Below are positions 18,911-29,042 of a DNA stretch of 64,000 nucleotides, one piece after another (positions within the stretch are counted from its first letter, which is position 1; each line of letters starts with the position of its first letter). The DNA comes from Pseudomonas fluorescens (lineage in GTDB: Bacteria; Pseudomonadota; Gammaproteobacteria; Pseudomonadales; Pseudomonadaceae). The position numbers and the translations under genes were made by a program. Location: positions 248,001 through 312,000 of the forward strand of contig NZ_CABVHU010000003.1 in assembly GCF_902497855.1 (NCBI RefSeq), in the 5' to 3' direction. Below the pieces are notes generated by a model. That model was not told the DNA's origin and searched no databases. It was given only the letters and a program-made list of their open reading frames with translations.

Positions 18911-18939
18911 TTCCGTTTTTTAGCGCCCTGTGGTATAAA
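18911..18939 (+). promoter_or_regulatory. Promoter of rpsB-tsf
   Basis: An extended -10 (TGG followed by TATAAA at 18934-18939) lies 17 nt downstream of a weak -35-like TTCCGT (18911-18916). The initiation point would be near 18946, about 135 nt before the rpsB ATG. The combination of a TG extension and a poor -35 is a common promoter type. Confidence 0.5.
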
Positions 18940-18945
18940 ATGCGC

Positions 18946-19079
18946 CGCTTTCCGGGGATCCCCTGAAAAGCCTAAATCCACACACGTGTCGACACGATGA
19001 CCTGGGTGCCTGAAGCGTAATGCTGCTGGTTGGTCATTGGGATACGTGGAGGCCAAACCCGACTTATTAAGGAACTATC
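18946..19079 (+). promoter_or_regulatory. rpsB 5' leader, probable S2 autoregulatory RNA
   Basis: A leader of about 134 nt separates the predicted transcription start from the rpsB ATG. It contains short complementary segments (for example CACACGTGTCGACACG) and an AAGGA ribosome site about 6 nt before the start codon. In gammaproteobacteria ribosomal protein S2 represses rpsB-tsf through a conserved leader. That this leader does so is inferred from position, not shown by a matched consensus. Confidence 0.4.
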
Positions 19080-19817
19080 ATGTCCCAAGTCAACATGCGC
19101 GATATGCTGAAGGCCGGTGTGCACTTCGGTCACCAGACCCGTTACTGGAACCCGAAAATGGGTAAGTACATTTTCGGCGCGCGTAACAAGATCCACATCA
19201 TCAACCTTGAAAAAACCCTGCCAATGTTCAACGAAGCTCTGACTTTCGTAGAGCGCCTGGCCCAGGGCAAAAACAAGATTCTGTTCGTCGGCACCAAGCG
19301 TTCCGCTGGCAAGATCGTTGCTGAAGAAGCAGCACGTTGCGGTTCGCCGTACGTCGATCACCGCTGGTTGGGCGGCATGCTGACCAACTTCAAAACCATC
19401 CGTGCTTCCATCAAGCGTCTGCGTGACCTTGAAGTGCAAGCCGAAGACGGTACTTTCGCCAAGCTGACCAAGAAAGAAGCGCTGATGCGCACTCGCGATC
19501 TTGAGAAGCTCGATCGTTCCCTGGGTGGTATCAAGGACATGGGCGGTCTGCCAGACGCTCTGTTCGTTATCGACGTTGATCACGAGCGCATCGCGATCAC
19601 CGAAGCCAACAAGCTGGGCATCCCGGTTATCGGCGTAGTCGATACCAACAGCAGCCCGGAAGGCGTTGACTACATCATCCCAGGCAACGATGACGCAATC
19701 CGCGCTATCCAGCTGTACATGGGTTCGATGGCTGACGCAGTTATCCGTGGTCGCAACCACGTTGCTGGCGGTACCGAGCAGTTCGTTGAAGAAGCTCCGG
19801 CAGCTGCAGCTGAGTAA
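19080..19817 (+). CDS. rpsB: 30S ribosomal protein S2
   Basis: S2 binds the 30S subunit late in assembly and helps recruit S1. The 245-residue protein has the family opening ([18 protein letters not shown]), the HIINLEKT segment, [12 protein letters not shown] and the [10 protein letters not shown] and IPGNDDAI motifs. Codon use is biased to highly expressed codons compared with neighbours such as glnD. It is followed by a clear terminator and then tsf, the classic rpsB-tsf pair. Confidence 0.99.
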   Translation: MSQVNMRDMLKAGVHFGHQTRYWNPKMGKYIFGARNKIHIINLEKTLPMFNEALTFVERLAQGKNKILFVGTKRSAGKIVAEEAARCGSPYVDHRWLGGMLTNFKTIRASIKRLRDLEVQAEDGTFAKLTKKEALMRTRDLEKLDRSLGGIKDMGGLPDALFVIDVDHERIAITEANKLGIPVIGVVDTNSSPEGVDYIIPGNDDAIRAIQLYMGSMADAVIRGRNHVAGGTEQFVEEAPAAAAE

Positions 19818-19845
19818 TTGACGCCCTGGCGTTGACTCAGTAAGC

Positions 19846-19870
19846 AAAAAGGGGGCTTGGCCCCCTTTTT
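19846..19870 (+). terminator. Intrinsic terminator between rpsB and tsf
   Basis: AAAAAGGGGG and CCCCCTTTTT form a 10-bp stem around CTTGG, ending in a T run. It lies 28 nt after the rpsB stop and would allow partial attenuation between rpsB and tsf. Confidence 0.85.
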
Positions 19871-20007
19871 GCCACCTCGAAAACCGTTTGTCGGCCCCGC
19901 GCTTGCAGAGCTGTAACGTGCAGCGGCTTACAACGGTGGTTCGGGAAGAATTGATCGCCCGTTCGATCGGGTGGAATGGTTGAAAACCTATCCAAGAGGA
20001 TTTTGAA

Positions 20008-20871
20008 ATGGCAGAGATTACTGCAGCGTTGGTCAAAGAACTGCGCGAGCGTACCGGCGAAGGCATGATGGATTGCAAAAAGGCCTTGACCAAGGCCGGC
20101 GGCGACATCGAAAAAGCCATTGATGACATGCGTGCTTCGGGCGCCATCAAGGCTGCCAAAAAAGCTGGCAACGTTGCCGCTGAAGGCGCGATCGCACTTA
20201 AAGAAGACGGTAAATCCGCCGTTCTGCTGGAAGTGAACTCGCAGACCGACTTCCTGGCTCTGCAGGACGACTTCAAGGCATTTGTTGCTGCAAGCGTTGA
20301 AAAAGCGTTCGCCGACAAGCTGACTGACGTCGCTCCGCTGATCGAAGCTCAAGAAGCCGATCGCCTGGTTCTGGTCGGCAAGGTTGGCGAAAACGTCAAC
20401 ATCCGTCGCCTGGCGCGCGTTGAAGGTGATGTTGTTGGTGGTTACCTGCACGGCAACAAGATCGGTGTTGCGGTTGTCCTGAAGGGCGGCACTGTTGAGC
20501 TGGCCAAAGACATCGCCATGCACGTAGCGGCGACCAACCCTGAATTCCTGCTGCCATCGGAAGTTTCCGCTGAAGCGGTCGAGCGTGAGAAGGGCGTGTT
20601 CCTGACCCTCAACGCTGACAAGATCGCCGGCAAGCCGGAAAACATCGTTGAAAACATGGTCAAGGGCCGTATCAGCAAGTTTCTGGCTGAAGCGAGCCTG
20701 GTTGAGCAGGCGTTCGTCAAGAACCCTGAAATCAAGGTCGGCGAACTGGCCAAGAAAGCCGGTGCTGAAATCGTTTCCTTCACCTACTTCAAAGTAGGCG
20801 AAGGCATCGAGAAGCCGGTCGACAACTTCGCTGAAGAAGTTGCTGCCCAGCTGGCTGCCGCCAAGCAATAA
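20008..20871 (+). CDS. tsf: Translation elongation factor Ts
   Basis: EF-Ts exchanges GDP for GTP on EF-Tu. The 287 residues contain the N-terminal UBA-like segment, signature MDCKKALTKAGGD (about residues 22-34), and the TDF motif in VNSQTDFLA (about 77-85) that inserts into EF-Tu. The C-terminal VGEGIEKPV region is present. An AAGAGGA site precedes the ATG, and codon use is optimised. It lies 190 nt after rpsB. Confidence 0.99.
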   Translation: MAEITAALVKELRERTGEGMMDCKKALTKAGGDIEKAIDDMRASGAIKAAKKAGNVAAEGAIALKEDGKSAVLLEVNSQTDFLALQDDFKAFVAASVEKAFADKLTDVAPLIEAQEADRLVLVGKVGENVNIRRLARVEGDVVGGYLHGNKIGVAVVLKGGTVELAKDIAMHVAATNPEFLLPSEVSAEAVEREKGVFLTLNADKIAGKPENIVENMVKGRISKFLAEASLVEQAFVKNPEIKVGELAKKAGAEIVSFTYFKVGEGIEKPVDNFAEEVAAQLAAAKQ

Positions 20872-20891
20872 GACAGTTTTCAACTGTCGCC

Positions 20892-20927
20892 GAAAGAGGC
20901 TGCCCGCTCACGCGCGCAGCCTCTTTT
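20892..20927 (+). terminator. Intrinsic terminator after tsf
   Basis: GAAAGAGGCTGC and GCAGCCTCTTTT form a long stem around a short C/G-rich loop, ending in TTTT. It lies 20 nt after the tsf stop. Confidence 0.8.
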
Positions 20928-21081
20928 CAGATGGGGTACCCAATTTTTATTGGCTTCCCTTTGGAACTGGCTTACAAAGCCATGTTCCGATGGCGCTGAA
21001 GCAGCGCCAAGCTAGAGTGAACAGCCAGCTGTAAACAGCTCGCAAAGAATTTTTTAAAATACGCCGCAGGAGAGATTCGCA

Positions 21082-21825
21082 ATGGCTCAGCAGGGCAGTG
21101 GTTATCAGGCTCGCTATAAACGCATTCTACTCAAGCTTAGCGGCGAGGCCCTGATGGGCTCGGAAGAGTTCGGGATCGATCCGAAAGTTCTGGATCGCAT
21201 GGCGCTGGAAGTCGGCCAATTGGTCGGCATCGGCGTCCAGGTCGGTCTGGTGATTGGTGGTGGCAACCTGTTCCGCGGTGCGGCGCTGAGCGCGGCCGGC
21301 ATGGATCGGGTCACTGGCGACCACATGGGCATGCTGGCCACTGTGATGAATGCCCTGGCCATGCGTGATGCGCTGGAGCGTGCCAATATCTCGGCCATCG
21401 TGATGTCGGCCATTTCCATGGTGGGCGTGACCGATCACTATGATCGCCGCAAAGCCATGCGCCACCTGAACGCCAAGGAAGTTGTGATTTTCGCGGCGGG
21501 TACGGGTAACCCGTTCTTCACTACGGATTCGGCCGCCTGCCTGCGTGCAATCGAAATCGATGCCGATGTGGTGCTCAAGGCGACCAAGGTCGATGGCGTC
21601 TACACTGCGGACCCATTCAAGGACCCGCATGCCGAGAAGTTCGATCATCTGACTTACGATGAAGTGCTGGATCGCAAGCTGGGCGTGATGGACCTGACGG
21701 CCATTTGCCTGTGCCGCGACCACAAGATGCCGTTGCGCGTATTTAACATGAACAAGCCCGGCGCCCTGCTGAACATCGTGCACGGCGGCGCTGAAGGAAC
21801 CCTGATCGAGGAAGGCCAACAATGA
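21082..21825 (+). CDS. pyrH: UMP kinase
   Basis: PyrH phosphorylates UMP to UDP and is the hexameric amino-acid-kinase-fold type. The 247-residue protein opens with a Lys-containing [12 protein letters not shown] and has GGGNLFRG (about residues 55-62), an SAA and [11 protein letters not shown] segment and the [12 protein letters not shown] motif (about 140-151). The gap from tsf (about 210 nt) contains a TAAAAT-like stretch 25 nt before the AGGAGAG ribosome site, which may be a -10. Its last 4 nt overlap frr. Confidence 0.98.
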   Translation: MAQQGSGYQARYKRILLKLSGEALMGSEEFGIDPKVLDRMALEVGQLVGIGVQVGLVIGGGNLFRGAALSAAGMDRVTGDHMGMLATVMNALAMRDALERANISAIVMSAISMVGVTDHYDRRKAMRHLNAKEVVIFAAGTGNPFFTTDSAACLRAIEIDADVVLKATKVDGVYTADPFKDPHAEKFDHLTYDEVLDRKLGVMDLTAICLCRDHKMPLRVFNMNKPGALLNIVHGGAEGTLIEEGQQ

Positions 21826-22379
21826 TCAACGAAATCAAGAAAGACGCTCAAGAGCGCATGAAAAAATCCGTGGAGTCGCTGGCGCACAACTTCGGCCGTA
21901 TTCGTACGGGCCAGGCGCACCCCAGCATTCTTGAAGGCGTGATGGTGCCGTATTACGGTTCCGATACGCCGATCAAGCAGGTGGCGAACATCACCGTCAA
22001 GGACGCTCGTACCCTGCAAGTCGTTGCCTTTGAGCGCAACATGCTGGGTGCTGTCGACAAAGCCATCGGTAGCGCGGGTCTGAACCTCAACCCGACCAAC
22101 CTGGGTGAGTTGCTGCTGATCTCCATGCCGGCCCTGACCGAAGAAACCCGCAAGGGCTTCACCAAGCAGGCTCGCGATGTCGCTGAAGATGCCCGTGTTG
22201 CAGTGCGCAACATCCGTCGCGATGCGAACAGCCAGCTCAAGGATCTGGTCAAGGAAAAAGAAATCAGCGAAGACGAAGAGCGCCGTGCCACGGGTGAGAT
22301 CGATGATTTGACCAAGAAGTACGTGGCTGAAATCGACGCGAATCTGGCGCAGAAAGAAAAAGACCTGATGGCCGTATAA
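21822..22379 (+). CDS. frr: Ribosome recycling factor
   Basis: RRF with EF-G splits post-termination ribosomes. The 185 residues have the family signature for the tRNA-like helical bundle ([13 protein letters not shown] about 28-40, and the C-terminal [13 protein letters not shown] region). Its ATG overlaps the pyrH stop by 4 nt, so the two are translationally coupled. Confidence 0.98.
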   Translation: MINEIKKDAQERMKKSVESLAHNFGRIRTGQAHPSILEGVMVPYYGSDTPIKQVANITVKDARTLQVVAFERNMLGAVDKAIGSAGLNLNPTNLGELLLISMPALTEETRKGFTKQARDVAEDARVAVRNIRRDANSQLKDLVKEKEISEDEERRATGEIDDLTKKYVAEIDANLAQKEKDLMAV

Positions 22380-22392
22380 GGGTCGCGTTGTC

Positions 22393-23148
22393 ATGGATAA
22401 GATCAAGCAGAGTGCGCCGACTGCGGTGCCGCGCCATGTCGCGATCATCATGGATGGTAACAATCGTTGGGCGAAAAAACGCTTTATGCCGGGTGTCGCC
22501 GGGCATAAAGCGGGTGTGGATGCCGTTCGGGCAGTGATCGAGGTGTGTGCCGAGGCCAAGGTCGAAGTGCTGACGCTGTTCGCCTTCTCCAGCGAGAACT
22601 GGCAGCGTCCGGCCGCCGAGGTCAGTGCGTTGATGGATCTGTTCTTCAGGGCGCTGCGACGTGAAGCCAAGCGCCTGAACGAGAACAACATCAGTTTGCG
22701 CATCATTGGCGACCGTTCTCGCTTCCATCCGGAGCTGCAGGTTGCCATGCGCGAGGCCGAGGCCATGACGGCGGGTGGCAATGGCTTGATCCTGCAGATC
22801 GCCGCCAACTACGGCGGTCAGTGGGATATCGCGCAAGCCGCGCAGCGTCTGGCGCGGGAGGTTCAGGCCGGGCATTTGCGTCCGGAAGACATCACCCCGC
22901 AACTGTTGCAAACCTGTCTGGTCACCGGCGACCAGCCGTTGCCGGACTTGTGCATCCGTACCGGCGGCGAGCATCGCATCAGTAACTTCCTGCTCTGGCA
23001 GCTGGCTTACGCCGAGTTGTACTTTTCCGACCTGTTCTGGCCGGACTTCAAACACGATGCCATGCGTAATGCGCTGGCCGATTACGCTTCTCGGCAGCGC
23101 CGCTTCGGTAAAACGAGCGAGCAGGTCGAGGCTGGAGCCCGGGTTTAA
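22393..23148 (+). CDS. uppS: Undecaprenyl diphosphate synthase
   Basis: UppS is the cis-prenyltransferase that makes the C55 lipid carrier for peptidoglycan, LPS and O-antigen. The 251-residue protein has the catalytic IIMDGNNRWAKKR (Asp about residue 20) and the signature LCIRTGGEHRISNFLLWQ (about 193-210). AAGGG lies about 10 nt upstream of the ATG. Its stop overlaps the cdsA ATG by one nucleotide. Confidence 0.98.
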   Translation: MDKIKQSAPTAVPRHVAIIMDGNNRWAKKRFMPGVAGHKAGVDAVRAVIEVCAEAKVEVLTLFAFSSENWQRPAAEVSALMDLFFRALRREAKRLNENNISLRIIGDRSRFHPELQVAMREAEAMTAGGNGLILQIAANYGGQWDIAQAAQRLAREVQAGHLRPEDITPQLLQTCLVTGDQPLPDLCIRTGGEHRISNFLLWQLAYAELYFSDLFWPDFKHDAMRNALADYASRQRRFGKTSEQVEAGARV

Positions 23149-23954
23149 TGCTTAAACAACGAATCATCACCGCACTGATCCTGCTACCGATTGCGTTGTG
23201 CGGGTTTTTCCTGCTTGAAGGCTCGGGTTTTGCCCTGTTCATCGGGCTGGTCGTGACCCTCGGGGCCTGGGAATGGGCGCGCCTGGCGGGCTTCACCGAG
23301 CAGCCGATCCGCGTCGCCTATGCGGCGGTGGTCGCGTTGATGCTGTTTGTCATGCACATCCTGCCGGGGCTGGCGCCATGGGTGTTGGGCGCTTCCGTGC
23401 TCTGGTGGGGTGTTGCCACCTGGCTGGTGCTGACTTACCCGCGCTCCAGCGAACATTGGGCCAGCGCCGCCTGCAAGCTGGTGATCGGTCTGCTGATTTT
23501 GTTGCCGGCCTGGCAAGGGCTGGTGCAGATCAAGCAGGAGCCCTTGGGTAACTGGCTGATCATGGCGGTGATGGTGTTGGTCTGGGGCGCCGATATCGGT
23601 GCTTACTTTTCCGGACGGGCGTTCGGCAAGCGCAAACTCGCGCCCCAGGTCAGTCCCGGCAAAAGCTGGGAAGGCGTGTATGGCGGGTTGGCAGCGAGCC
23701 TGGTGATCACGGCAATCGTCGGGATCGTTCGCGACTGGAGTGTCGGGCAGATGTTGATCGGTCTGATCTGCGCCGCAGTGATCGTGTTTATCTCGGTGGT
23801 GGGTGACCTCACCGAAAGCATGTTCAAGCGTCAATCCGGGATCAAGGACAGCAGCAACCTGCTGCCGGGTCACGGCGGTGTGCTCGACCGCATCGACAGT
23901 CTTACGGCGGCGATTCCAGTGTTTGCCGTATTGCTGTGGATGGCTGCACCGTGA
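23148..23954 (+). CDS. cdsA: Phosphatidate cytidylyltransferase
   Basis: CdsA makes CDP-diacylglycerol from phosphatidate and CTP at the inner membrane. The 268-residue protein has about 8 transmembrane segments and the family signature near the C-terminus: [17 protein letters not shown] (about residues 219-235), followed by [13 protein letters not shown]. It is coupled to uppS by a TAATG overlap and to dxr by a GTGA overlap. Confidence 0.97.
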   Translation: MLKQRIITALILLPIALCGFFLLEGSGFALFIGLVVTLGAWEWARLAGFTEQPIRVAYAAVVALMLFVMHILPGLAPWVLGASVLWWGVATWLVLTYPRSSEHWASAACKLVIGLLILLPAWQGLVQIKQEPLGNWLIMAVMVLVWGADIGAYFSGRAFGKRKLAPQVSPGKSWEGVYGGLAASLVITAIVGIVRDWSVGQMLIGLICAAVIVFISVVGDLTESMFKRQSGIKDSSNLLPGHGGVLDRIDSLTAAIPVFAVLLWMAAP

Positions 23955-25141
23955 GCCGCCCTCAGCAGATTACCGTACTGGGGGCGACCGGCTCGATCGG
24001 TTTGAGCACACTCGACGTCATTGCGCGTCACCCCGAGCGTTATCAGGTGTTTGCCTTGAGCGGCTTCACCCGCTTGAATGAGCTGCGGGCGCTGTGCGTG
24101 CGTCATGCGCCGCGGTTTGCCGTGGTGCCTGAGGCGAGCGCTGCCCGAGGCTTGCAGGACGACTTGCACGCGGCTGGCCTGGCGACCCGCGTGCTGGTGG
24201 GGGAGGAGGGGTTGTGCCGGGTGGCGGCCGATCCTGAAGTGGATGCCGTGATGGCAGCAATCGTCGGTGCGGCGGGCTTGCGTCCGACCCTGGCGGCCGT
24301 CGAAGCCGGCAAGAAAATCCTGTTGGCCAACAAGGAAGCACTGGTGATGTCCGGTGCGCTGTTCATGCAGGCCGTGCGTAAAAGTGGCTCCGTGCTGTTG
24401 CCGATCGACAGCGAGCACAACGCGATTTTCCAGTGCATGCCAGGGGATTTTGCCCGTGGCCTGGGGGCCGTCGGCGTGCGTCGGATTTTACTGACCGCCT
24501 CCGGTGGTCCGTTCCGGCAGACGCCGATGGCTGAGCTGGTGCATGTTACTCCCGATCAGGCGTGTGCCCATCCGAACTGGTCCATGGGGCGCAAGATCTC
24601 GGTGGATTCGGCCAGCATGATGAACAAGGGGCTTGAGTTGATCGAGGCCTGCTGGCTGTTCGATGCCAAGCCATCCCAGGTCGAGGTGGTAATTCACCCG
24701 CAGAGCGTGATTCATTCGCTGGTCGATTACATCGATGGTTCGGTATTGGCCCAACTGGGCAATCCGGACATGCGTACGCCCATCGCCAATGCGCTGGCCT
24801 GGCCGGAGCGGATCGACTCGGGCGTGCCACCGCTGGACCTGTTTGCCATCGCGCGCCTGGATTTCCAGGCGCCCGATGAGCATCGCTTCCCTTGCCTGCG
24901 TCTTGCGCGCCAGGCGGCCGAAGCGGGTAACAGTGCGCCGGCCATGCTCAATGCGGCGAATGAAGTGGCGGTCGCGGCCTTTCTCGACGGACGGGTTCGT
25001 TACCCGGAAATCGCGAGTATCATCGAGGAAGTGTTGAATCTCGAGCCGGTGGTTGCGGTGGACGATCTCGACGCGGTGTTTACGGCGGATACCAAGGCCC
25101 GTGTGCTGGCCGGGCAATGGTTGAGTCGCCACGGGCGGTAA
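23951..25141 (+). CDS. dxr: 1-Deoxy-D-xylulose 5-phosphate reductoisomerase
   Basis: Dxr converts DXP to MEP with NADPH, the second step of the MEP isoprenoid pathway. The 396 residues include the NADPH-binding [12 protein letters not shown] (about residues 9-20), [11 protein letters not shown], the metal ligand region [11 protein letters not shown] (about 149-159), and [13 protein letters not shown]. The start is taken as the GTG at 23951, which overlaps the cdsA stop by four nucleotides and gives the normal family N-terminus; a GTG five codons earlier at 23936 is an alternative. IspD and IspF of the same pathway are also in this window. Confidence 0.97.
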   Translation: MSRPQQITVLGATGSIGLSTLDVIARHPERYQVFALSGFTRLNELRALCVRHAPRFAVVPEASAARGLQDDLHAAGLATRVLVGEEGLCRVAADPEVDAVMAAIVGAAGLRPTLAAVEAGKKILLANKEALVMSGALFMQAVRKSGSVLLPIDSEHNAIFQCMPGDFARGLGAVGVRRILLTASGGPFRQTPMAELVHVTPDQACAHPNWSMGRKISVDSASMMNKGLELIEACWLFDAKPSQVEVVIHPQSVIHSLVDYIDGSVLAQLGNPDMRTPIANALAWPERIDSGVPPLDLFAIARLDFQAPDEHRFPCLRLARQAAEAGNSAPAMLNAANEVAVAAFLDGRVRYPEIASIIEEVLNLEPVVAVDDLDAVFTADTKARVLAGQWLSRHGR

Positions 25142-25194
25142 GTACTGCGATACGCTGGCCCATGCAGCAACGAACAGGATTGCGGAGAAAGTAG

Positions 25195-26547
25195 ATGAGC
25201 GCGCTCTATATGATTGTCGGCACCCTGATAGCCTTGGGTGTGCTGGTCACCTTCCACGAATTCGGCCATTTCTGGGTCGCACGTCGCTGTGGGGTCAAAG
25301 TGCTGCGTTTTTCCGTGGGCTTCGGCATGCCGCTGCTGCGCTGGCACGACAAGCAAGGCACTGAGTTCGTGGTCGCCGCCATCCCGCTGGGCGGCTATGT
25401 GAAAATGCTGGATGAGCGCGAAGGCGAAGTGCCTGCTGATCAGATCGAGCAATCCTTCAATCGCAAATCCGTCCGTCAGCGCATCGCTATCGTCGCGGCC
25501 GGTCCGATAGCCAACTTTTTTCTGGCGATGTTTTTTTTCTGGGTGGTCGCCATGCTCGGCAGCGAGCAGGTGCGACCGGTCATCGGTGCCGTCGAGTCCG
25601 GCAGTATCGCCGCCAAGGCCGGCCTGAGCGCCGGTCAGGAAATCATTGCCATCGATGGCGAGCCCACGTCCGGCTGGGCGGCGGTCAATCTGCAGCTGGT
25701 GCGTCGCCTGGGCGAGAGCGGTTCCCTGCAGTTGCTGGTTCGCGAGCAGGGCTCCACGGCCGAATCGCCTCGTGAGCTGGCGCTGGACAAATGGCTCAAG
25801 GGTGCCGATGAGCCGGATCCGATCCGCTCGCTGGGGATCCGTCCCTGGCGTCCGGCCCTGCCGCCGGTGCTGGCCGAACTTGATCCAAAAGGCCCGGCCC
25901 AGGCTGCCGGCCTGAAGACCGGCGACCGATTGCTCGCCCTGGACGGCAAGGCGCTGGATGACTGGCAGCAAGTGGTCGATACCGTCCGCCTGCGCCCCGA
26001 TAGCAAAATCGTCCTGCGCATCGAGCGCGACGCTGCTCAACTCGACGTCCCGGTGACGCTGGCGGCGCGTGGCGAGAAGAAGGCACCCAGTGGTTATCTG
26101 GGGGCCGGGGTAAAAGCAGTCGACTGGCCGCCCGAGATGATTCGCGAGGTCAGTTACGGTCCCGTGGCAGCGATCGGGGAGGGTGCCCGACGCACCTGGA
26201 CCATGAGTGTGCTGACCCTCGATTCGCTGAAGAAAATGTTGTTCGGCGAGCTCTCGGTAAAAAACTTGAGTGGACCGATAACCATTGCTAAAGTGGCGGG
26301 CGCTTCTGCCCAGTCGGGTGTCGCTGATTTCCTGAATTTCCTTGCTTATCTGAGTATTAGCCTGGGTGTTCTGAATTTGTTGCCCATTCCTGTACTGGAT
26401 GGGGGACATCTGTTGTTTTATCTGATCGAGTGGGTGCGTGGTCGCCCCTTGTCGGATCGGGTGCAGGGTTGGGGGATACAGATCGGTATCAGTTTGGTGG
26501 TCGGGGTGATGTTGCTTGCTCTGGTCAATGATCTGGGTCGACTGTAA
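25195..26547 (+). CDS. rseP: Site-2 intramembrane zinc protease RseP
   Basis: RseP cuts anti-sigma factors inside the membrane; in Pseudomonas it processes MucA to release AlgU after DegS/AlgW. The 450-residue protein has HEFGH (HEXXH, about residues 21-25) in the first membrane helix and two PDZ-type domains (about 120-190 and 210-290). It ends with the second metal motif NLLPIPVLDGGHLL (about 388-401) and a final membrane helix. GGAG precedes the ATG. It starts 53 nt after dxr, probably in the same transcript, and precedes bamA. Confidence 0.97.
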   Translation: MSALYMIVGTLIALGVLVTFHEFGHFWVARRCGVKVLRFSVGFGMPLLRWHDKQGTEFVVAAIPLGGYVKMLDEREGEVPADQIEQSFNRKSVRQRIAIVAAGPIANFFLAMFFFWVVAMLGSEQVRPVIGAVESGSIAAKAGLSAGQEIIAIDGEPTSGWAAVNLQLVRRLGESGSLQLLVREQGSTAESPRELALDKWLKGADEPDPIRSLGIRPWRPALPPVLAELDPKGPAQAAGLKTGDRLLALDGKALDDWQQVVDTVRLRPDSKIVLRIERDAAQLDVPVTLAARGEKKAPSGYLGAGVKAVDWPPEMIREVSYGPVAAIGEGARRTWTMSVLTLDSLKKMLFGELSVKNLSGPITIAKVAGASAQSGVADFLNFLAYLSISLGVLNLLPIPVLDGGHLLFYLIEWVRGRPLSDRVQGWGIQIGISLVVGVMLLALVNDLGRL

Positions 26548-26567
26548 CGCTTCGCTGAATTGCGAAT

Positions 26568-26593
26568 CTGCCGCATTTTGCGGCAGTTTGTTT
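26568..26593 (+). terminator. Hairpin with T-rich tail between rseP and bamA
   Basis: CTGCCGC and GCGGCAG form a 7-bp GC-rich stem around ATTTT, followed by TTTGTTT. It ends 29 nt before the bamA ATG. It may act as a partial terminator that lets bamA be expressed from its own signals as well as from the upstream operon. Confidence 0.6.
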
Positions 26594-26621
26594 ATTGCCA
26601 GTTGGAATAAGAAAGGACTTC

Positions 26622-28997
26622 ATGAAACGTCTGCTGCTAACTGCGGTTCTCACCGTATTGATGATCGCCGAAGTTCACGCCGAGTCCTTCACCATCTCTG
26701 ATATTCGCGTCAATGGCCTCCAGCGGGTTTCCGCGGGGAGTGTCTTTGGTGCCTTGCCGTTGAACGTCGGTGAAAAGGCGGACGATCGTCGCCTGGTGGA
26801 ATCCACTCGTGCGCTGTTCAAAACCGGTTTCTTTCAAGATATCCAGTTGGGGCGCGATGGCAACGTCCTGGTCATCACGGTCGTCGAGCGTCCCTCGGTC
26901 GCCAGTATCGAGATCGAGGGCAACAAGGCGATCTCCACTGAAGACCTGATGAAGGGCCTCAAACAATCCGGTCTGGCCGAAGGCGAGATCTTCCAGCGCG
27001 CCACCCTCGAAGGTGTGCGTAACGAACTGCAGCGCCAGTACGTCGCCCAGGGTCGCTACTCGGCCACCGTCGACACCGAAGTGGTGCCGCAGCCGCGTAA
27101 CCGCGTTGCGCTGAAGGTCAACATCAACGAAGGCACCGTTGCGGCCATCCAGCACATCAACGTGGTGGGCAACACGGTCTTCGCCGACGAAGACCTGATC
27201 GACCTGTTCGAGCTCAAGACCAGCAACTGGTTGTCGTTCTTCAAGAACGACGACAAGTACGCCCGTGAAAAACTGTCCGGTGACCTGGAGCGCCTGCGCT
27301 CCTACTACCTGGACCGTGGCTATATCAACATGGATATCGCTTCGACCCAGGTGTCCATCACCCCGGACAAGAAACACGTCTATATCACCGTCAACGTCAA
27401 CGAAGGCGAGAAGTACACCGTTCGTGACGTCAAGCTGAGCGGCGACCTGAAAGTCCCTGAAGACCAGGTCAAGTCCCTGTTGCTGGTGCAGAAAGGCCAG
27501 GTGTTCTCGCGCAAGCTGATGACCACCACCTCGGAACTGATCACCCGTCGCCTGGGTAACGAGGGTTACACCTTCGCCAACGTCAACGGCGTGCCTCAGC
27601 CTCACGAGGACGACCACACGGTAGACATCACCTTCGCCGTCGATCCGGGCAAGCGTGCCTACGTCAACCGTATCAACTTCCGCGGCAACACCAAGTCCGA
27701 AGACGAAGTGCTGCGCCGTGAAATGCGTCAGATGGAAGGCGGCTGGGCTTCGACCTACCTGATCGACCAATCCAAGACCCGTCTTGAGCGCCTGGGCTTC
27801 TTCAAGGAAGTCAACGTCGAAACGCCGGCCGTGCCGGGTGTCGATGACCAGGTCGATGTGAACTACAGCGTTGAAGAACAGGCTTCCGGTTCGATTACCG
27901 CCAGTGTCGGTTTCGCCCAGAGCGCCGGTCTGATCCTCGGTGGTTCGATCACCCAGAACAACTTCCTGGGTACCGGTAACAAGGTCAGCGTCGGTTTGAC
28001 CCGCAGTGAATACCAGAGCCGCTATAACTTCGGTTATGTCGACCCGTACTGGACTGCCGATGGCGTGAGCCTGGGTTACAACGCGTTCTATCGCACCACT
28101 GACTACGACGATCTCGACGTCGACGTGGCCAGCTATGCCGTGGACAGCCTGGGTGCTGGCGTAAGCGTCGGCTACCCGATCAGCGAAACGTCGCGCCTGA
28201 CCTTCGGCCTGACGGCGCAACAAGACAAGATCAAGACCGGCGTCTACACCGTTGACGAAATCTTCGACTTCGTGAACAAGGAAGGCGACAACTACCTGAA
28301 CTTCAAGGCCTCGGCCGGCTGGTCCGAGTCCACCCTGAACAAGGGCGTACTCGCCACCCGTGGCCGTTCCCAGAGCCTGGTGCTGGAAACCACCACGCCT
28401 GGCAGCGACCTGTCGTTCTTCAAACTCGATTATCGTGGCCAGTTGTTCCAGCCATTGAGTGAAAACTACACCATGCGCCTGCACACCGAATTGGGTTATG
28501 GCGATGGTTACGGTTCGACCGACGGCTTGCCGTTCTATGAAAACTACTATGCTGGTGGTTTCAACTCGGTGCGTGGCTTCAAGGACAGCACCCTGGGCCC
28601 GCGCAGTACGCCTAGTCGTGGTACAAACCCGGGTACATTGGCCGATCCGGACCAGGATCCGCTGCCGTTCGGTGGCAACGTCCTGATCCAGGGCGGTGTG
28701 GAGCTGCTGTTCCCGCTGCCGTTCGTCAAGGATCAGCGTTCCCTGCGTACGTCGGTATTCTGGGATGTGGGTAACGTCTTCGACTCGAAATGTGAAGACA
28801 CCACCAACGCCAACGGTTCGTCGTCCAATACCAAGTGCAACGATATCAGTCTGAGCAACATGGCCAGTTCCGTCGGTGTCGGCGTGACCTGGGTCACCGC
28901 ACTGGGTCCTCTGAGCTTCGCGTTGGCCATGCCGGTCAAGAAACCGGATGACGCTGAGACTCAAGTGTTCCAATTCTCCCTCGGCCAGACGTTCTAA
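26622..28997 (+). CDS. bamA: Outer-membrane protein assembly factor BamA
   Basis: BamA inserts beta-barrel proteins into the outer membrane. The 791-residue protein has a signal peptide (MKRLLLTAVLTVLMIAEVHA) and five POTRA domains (about residues 24-425). A 16-strand barrel follows, with the conserved VRGF of loop 6 (in SVRGFKDSTLG, about 650). The protein ends in an aromatic residue (QTF), the usual barrel-end signal. The start at 26622 has AAAGGA upstream. The neighbours rseP, skp and lpx genes form the classical envelope cluster. Confidence 0.98.
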   Translation: MKRLLLTAVLTVLMIAEVHAESFTISDIRVNGLQRVSAGSVFGALPLNVGEKADDRRLVESTRALFKTGFFQDIQLGRDGNVLVITVVERPSVASIEIEGNKAISTEDLMKGLKQSGLAEGEIFQRATLEGVRNELQRQYVAQGRYSATVDTEVVPQPRNRVALKVNINEGTVAAIQHINVVGNTVFADEDLIDLFELKTSNWLSFFKNDDKYAREKLSGDLERLRSYYLDRGYINMDIASTQVSITPDKKHVYITVNVNEGEKYTVRDVKLSGDLKVPEDQVKSLLLVQKGQVFSRKLMTTTSELITRRLGNEGYTFANVNGVPQPHEDDHTVDITFAVDPGKRAYVNRINFRGNTKSEDEVLRREMRQMEGGWASTYLIDQSKTRLERLGFFKEVNVETPAVPGVDDQVDVNYSVEEQASGSITASVGFAQSAGLILGGSITQNNFLGTGNKVSVGLTRSEYQSRYNFGYVDPYWTADGVSLGYNAFYRTTDYDDLDVDVASYAVDSLGAGVSVGYPISETSRLTFGLTAQQDKIKTGVYTVDEIFDFVNKEGDNYLNFKASAGWSESTLNKGVLATRGRSQSLVLETTTPGSDLSFFKLDYRGQLFQPLSENYTMRLHTELGYGDGYGSTDGLPFYENYYAGGFNSVRGFKDSTLGPRSTPSRGTNPGTLADPDQDPLPFGGNVLIQGGVELLFPLPFVKDQRSLRTSVFWDVGNVFDSKCEDTTNANGSSSNTKCNDISLSNMASSVGVGVTWVTALGPLSFALAMPVKKPDDAETQVFQFSLGQTF

Positions 28998-29042
28998 GCG
29001 TCTGACCCAAGATAACGACAATGGATTTTGTAGGAGTGCATC

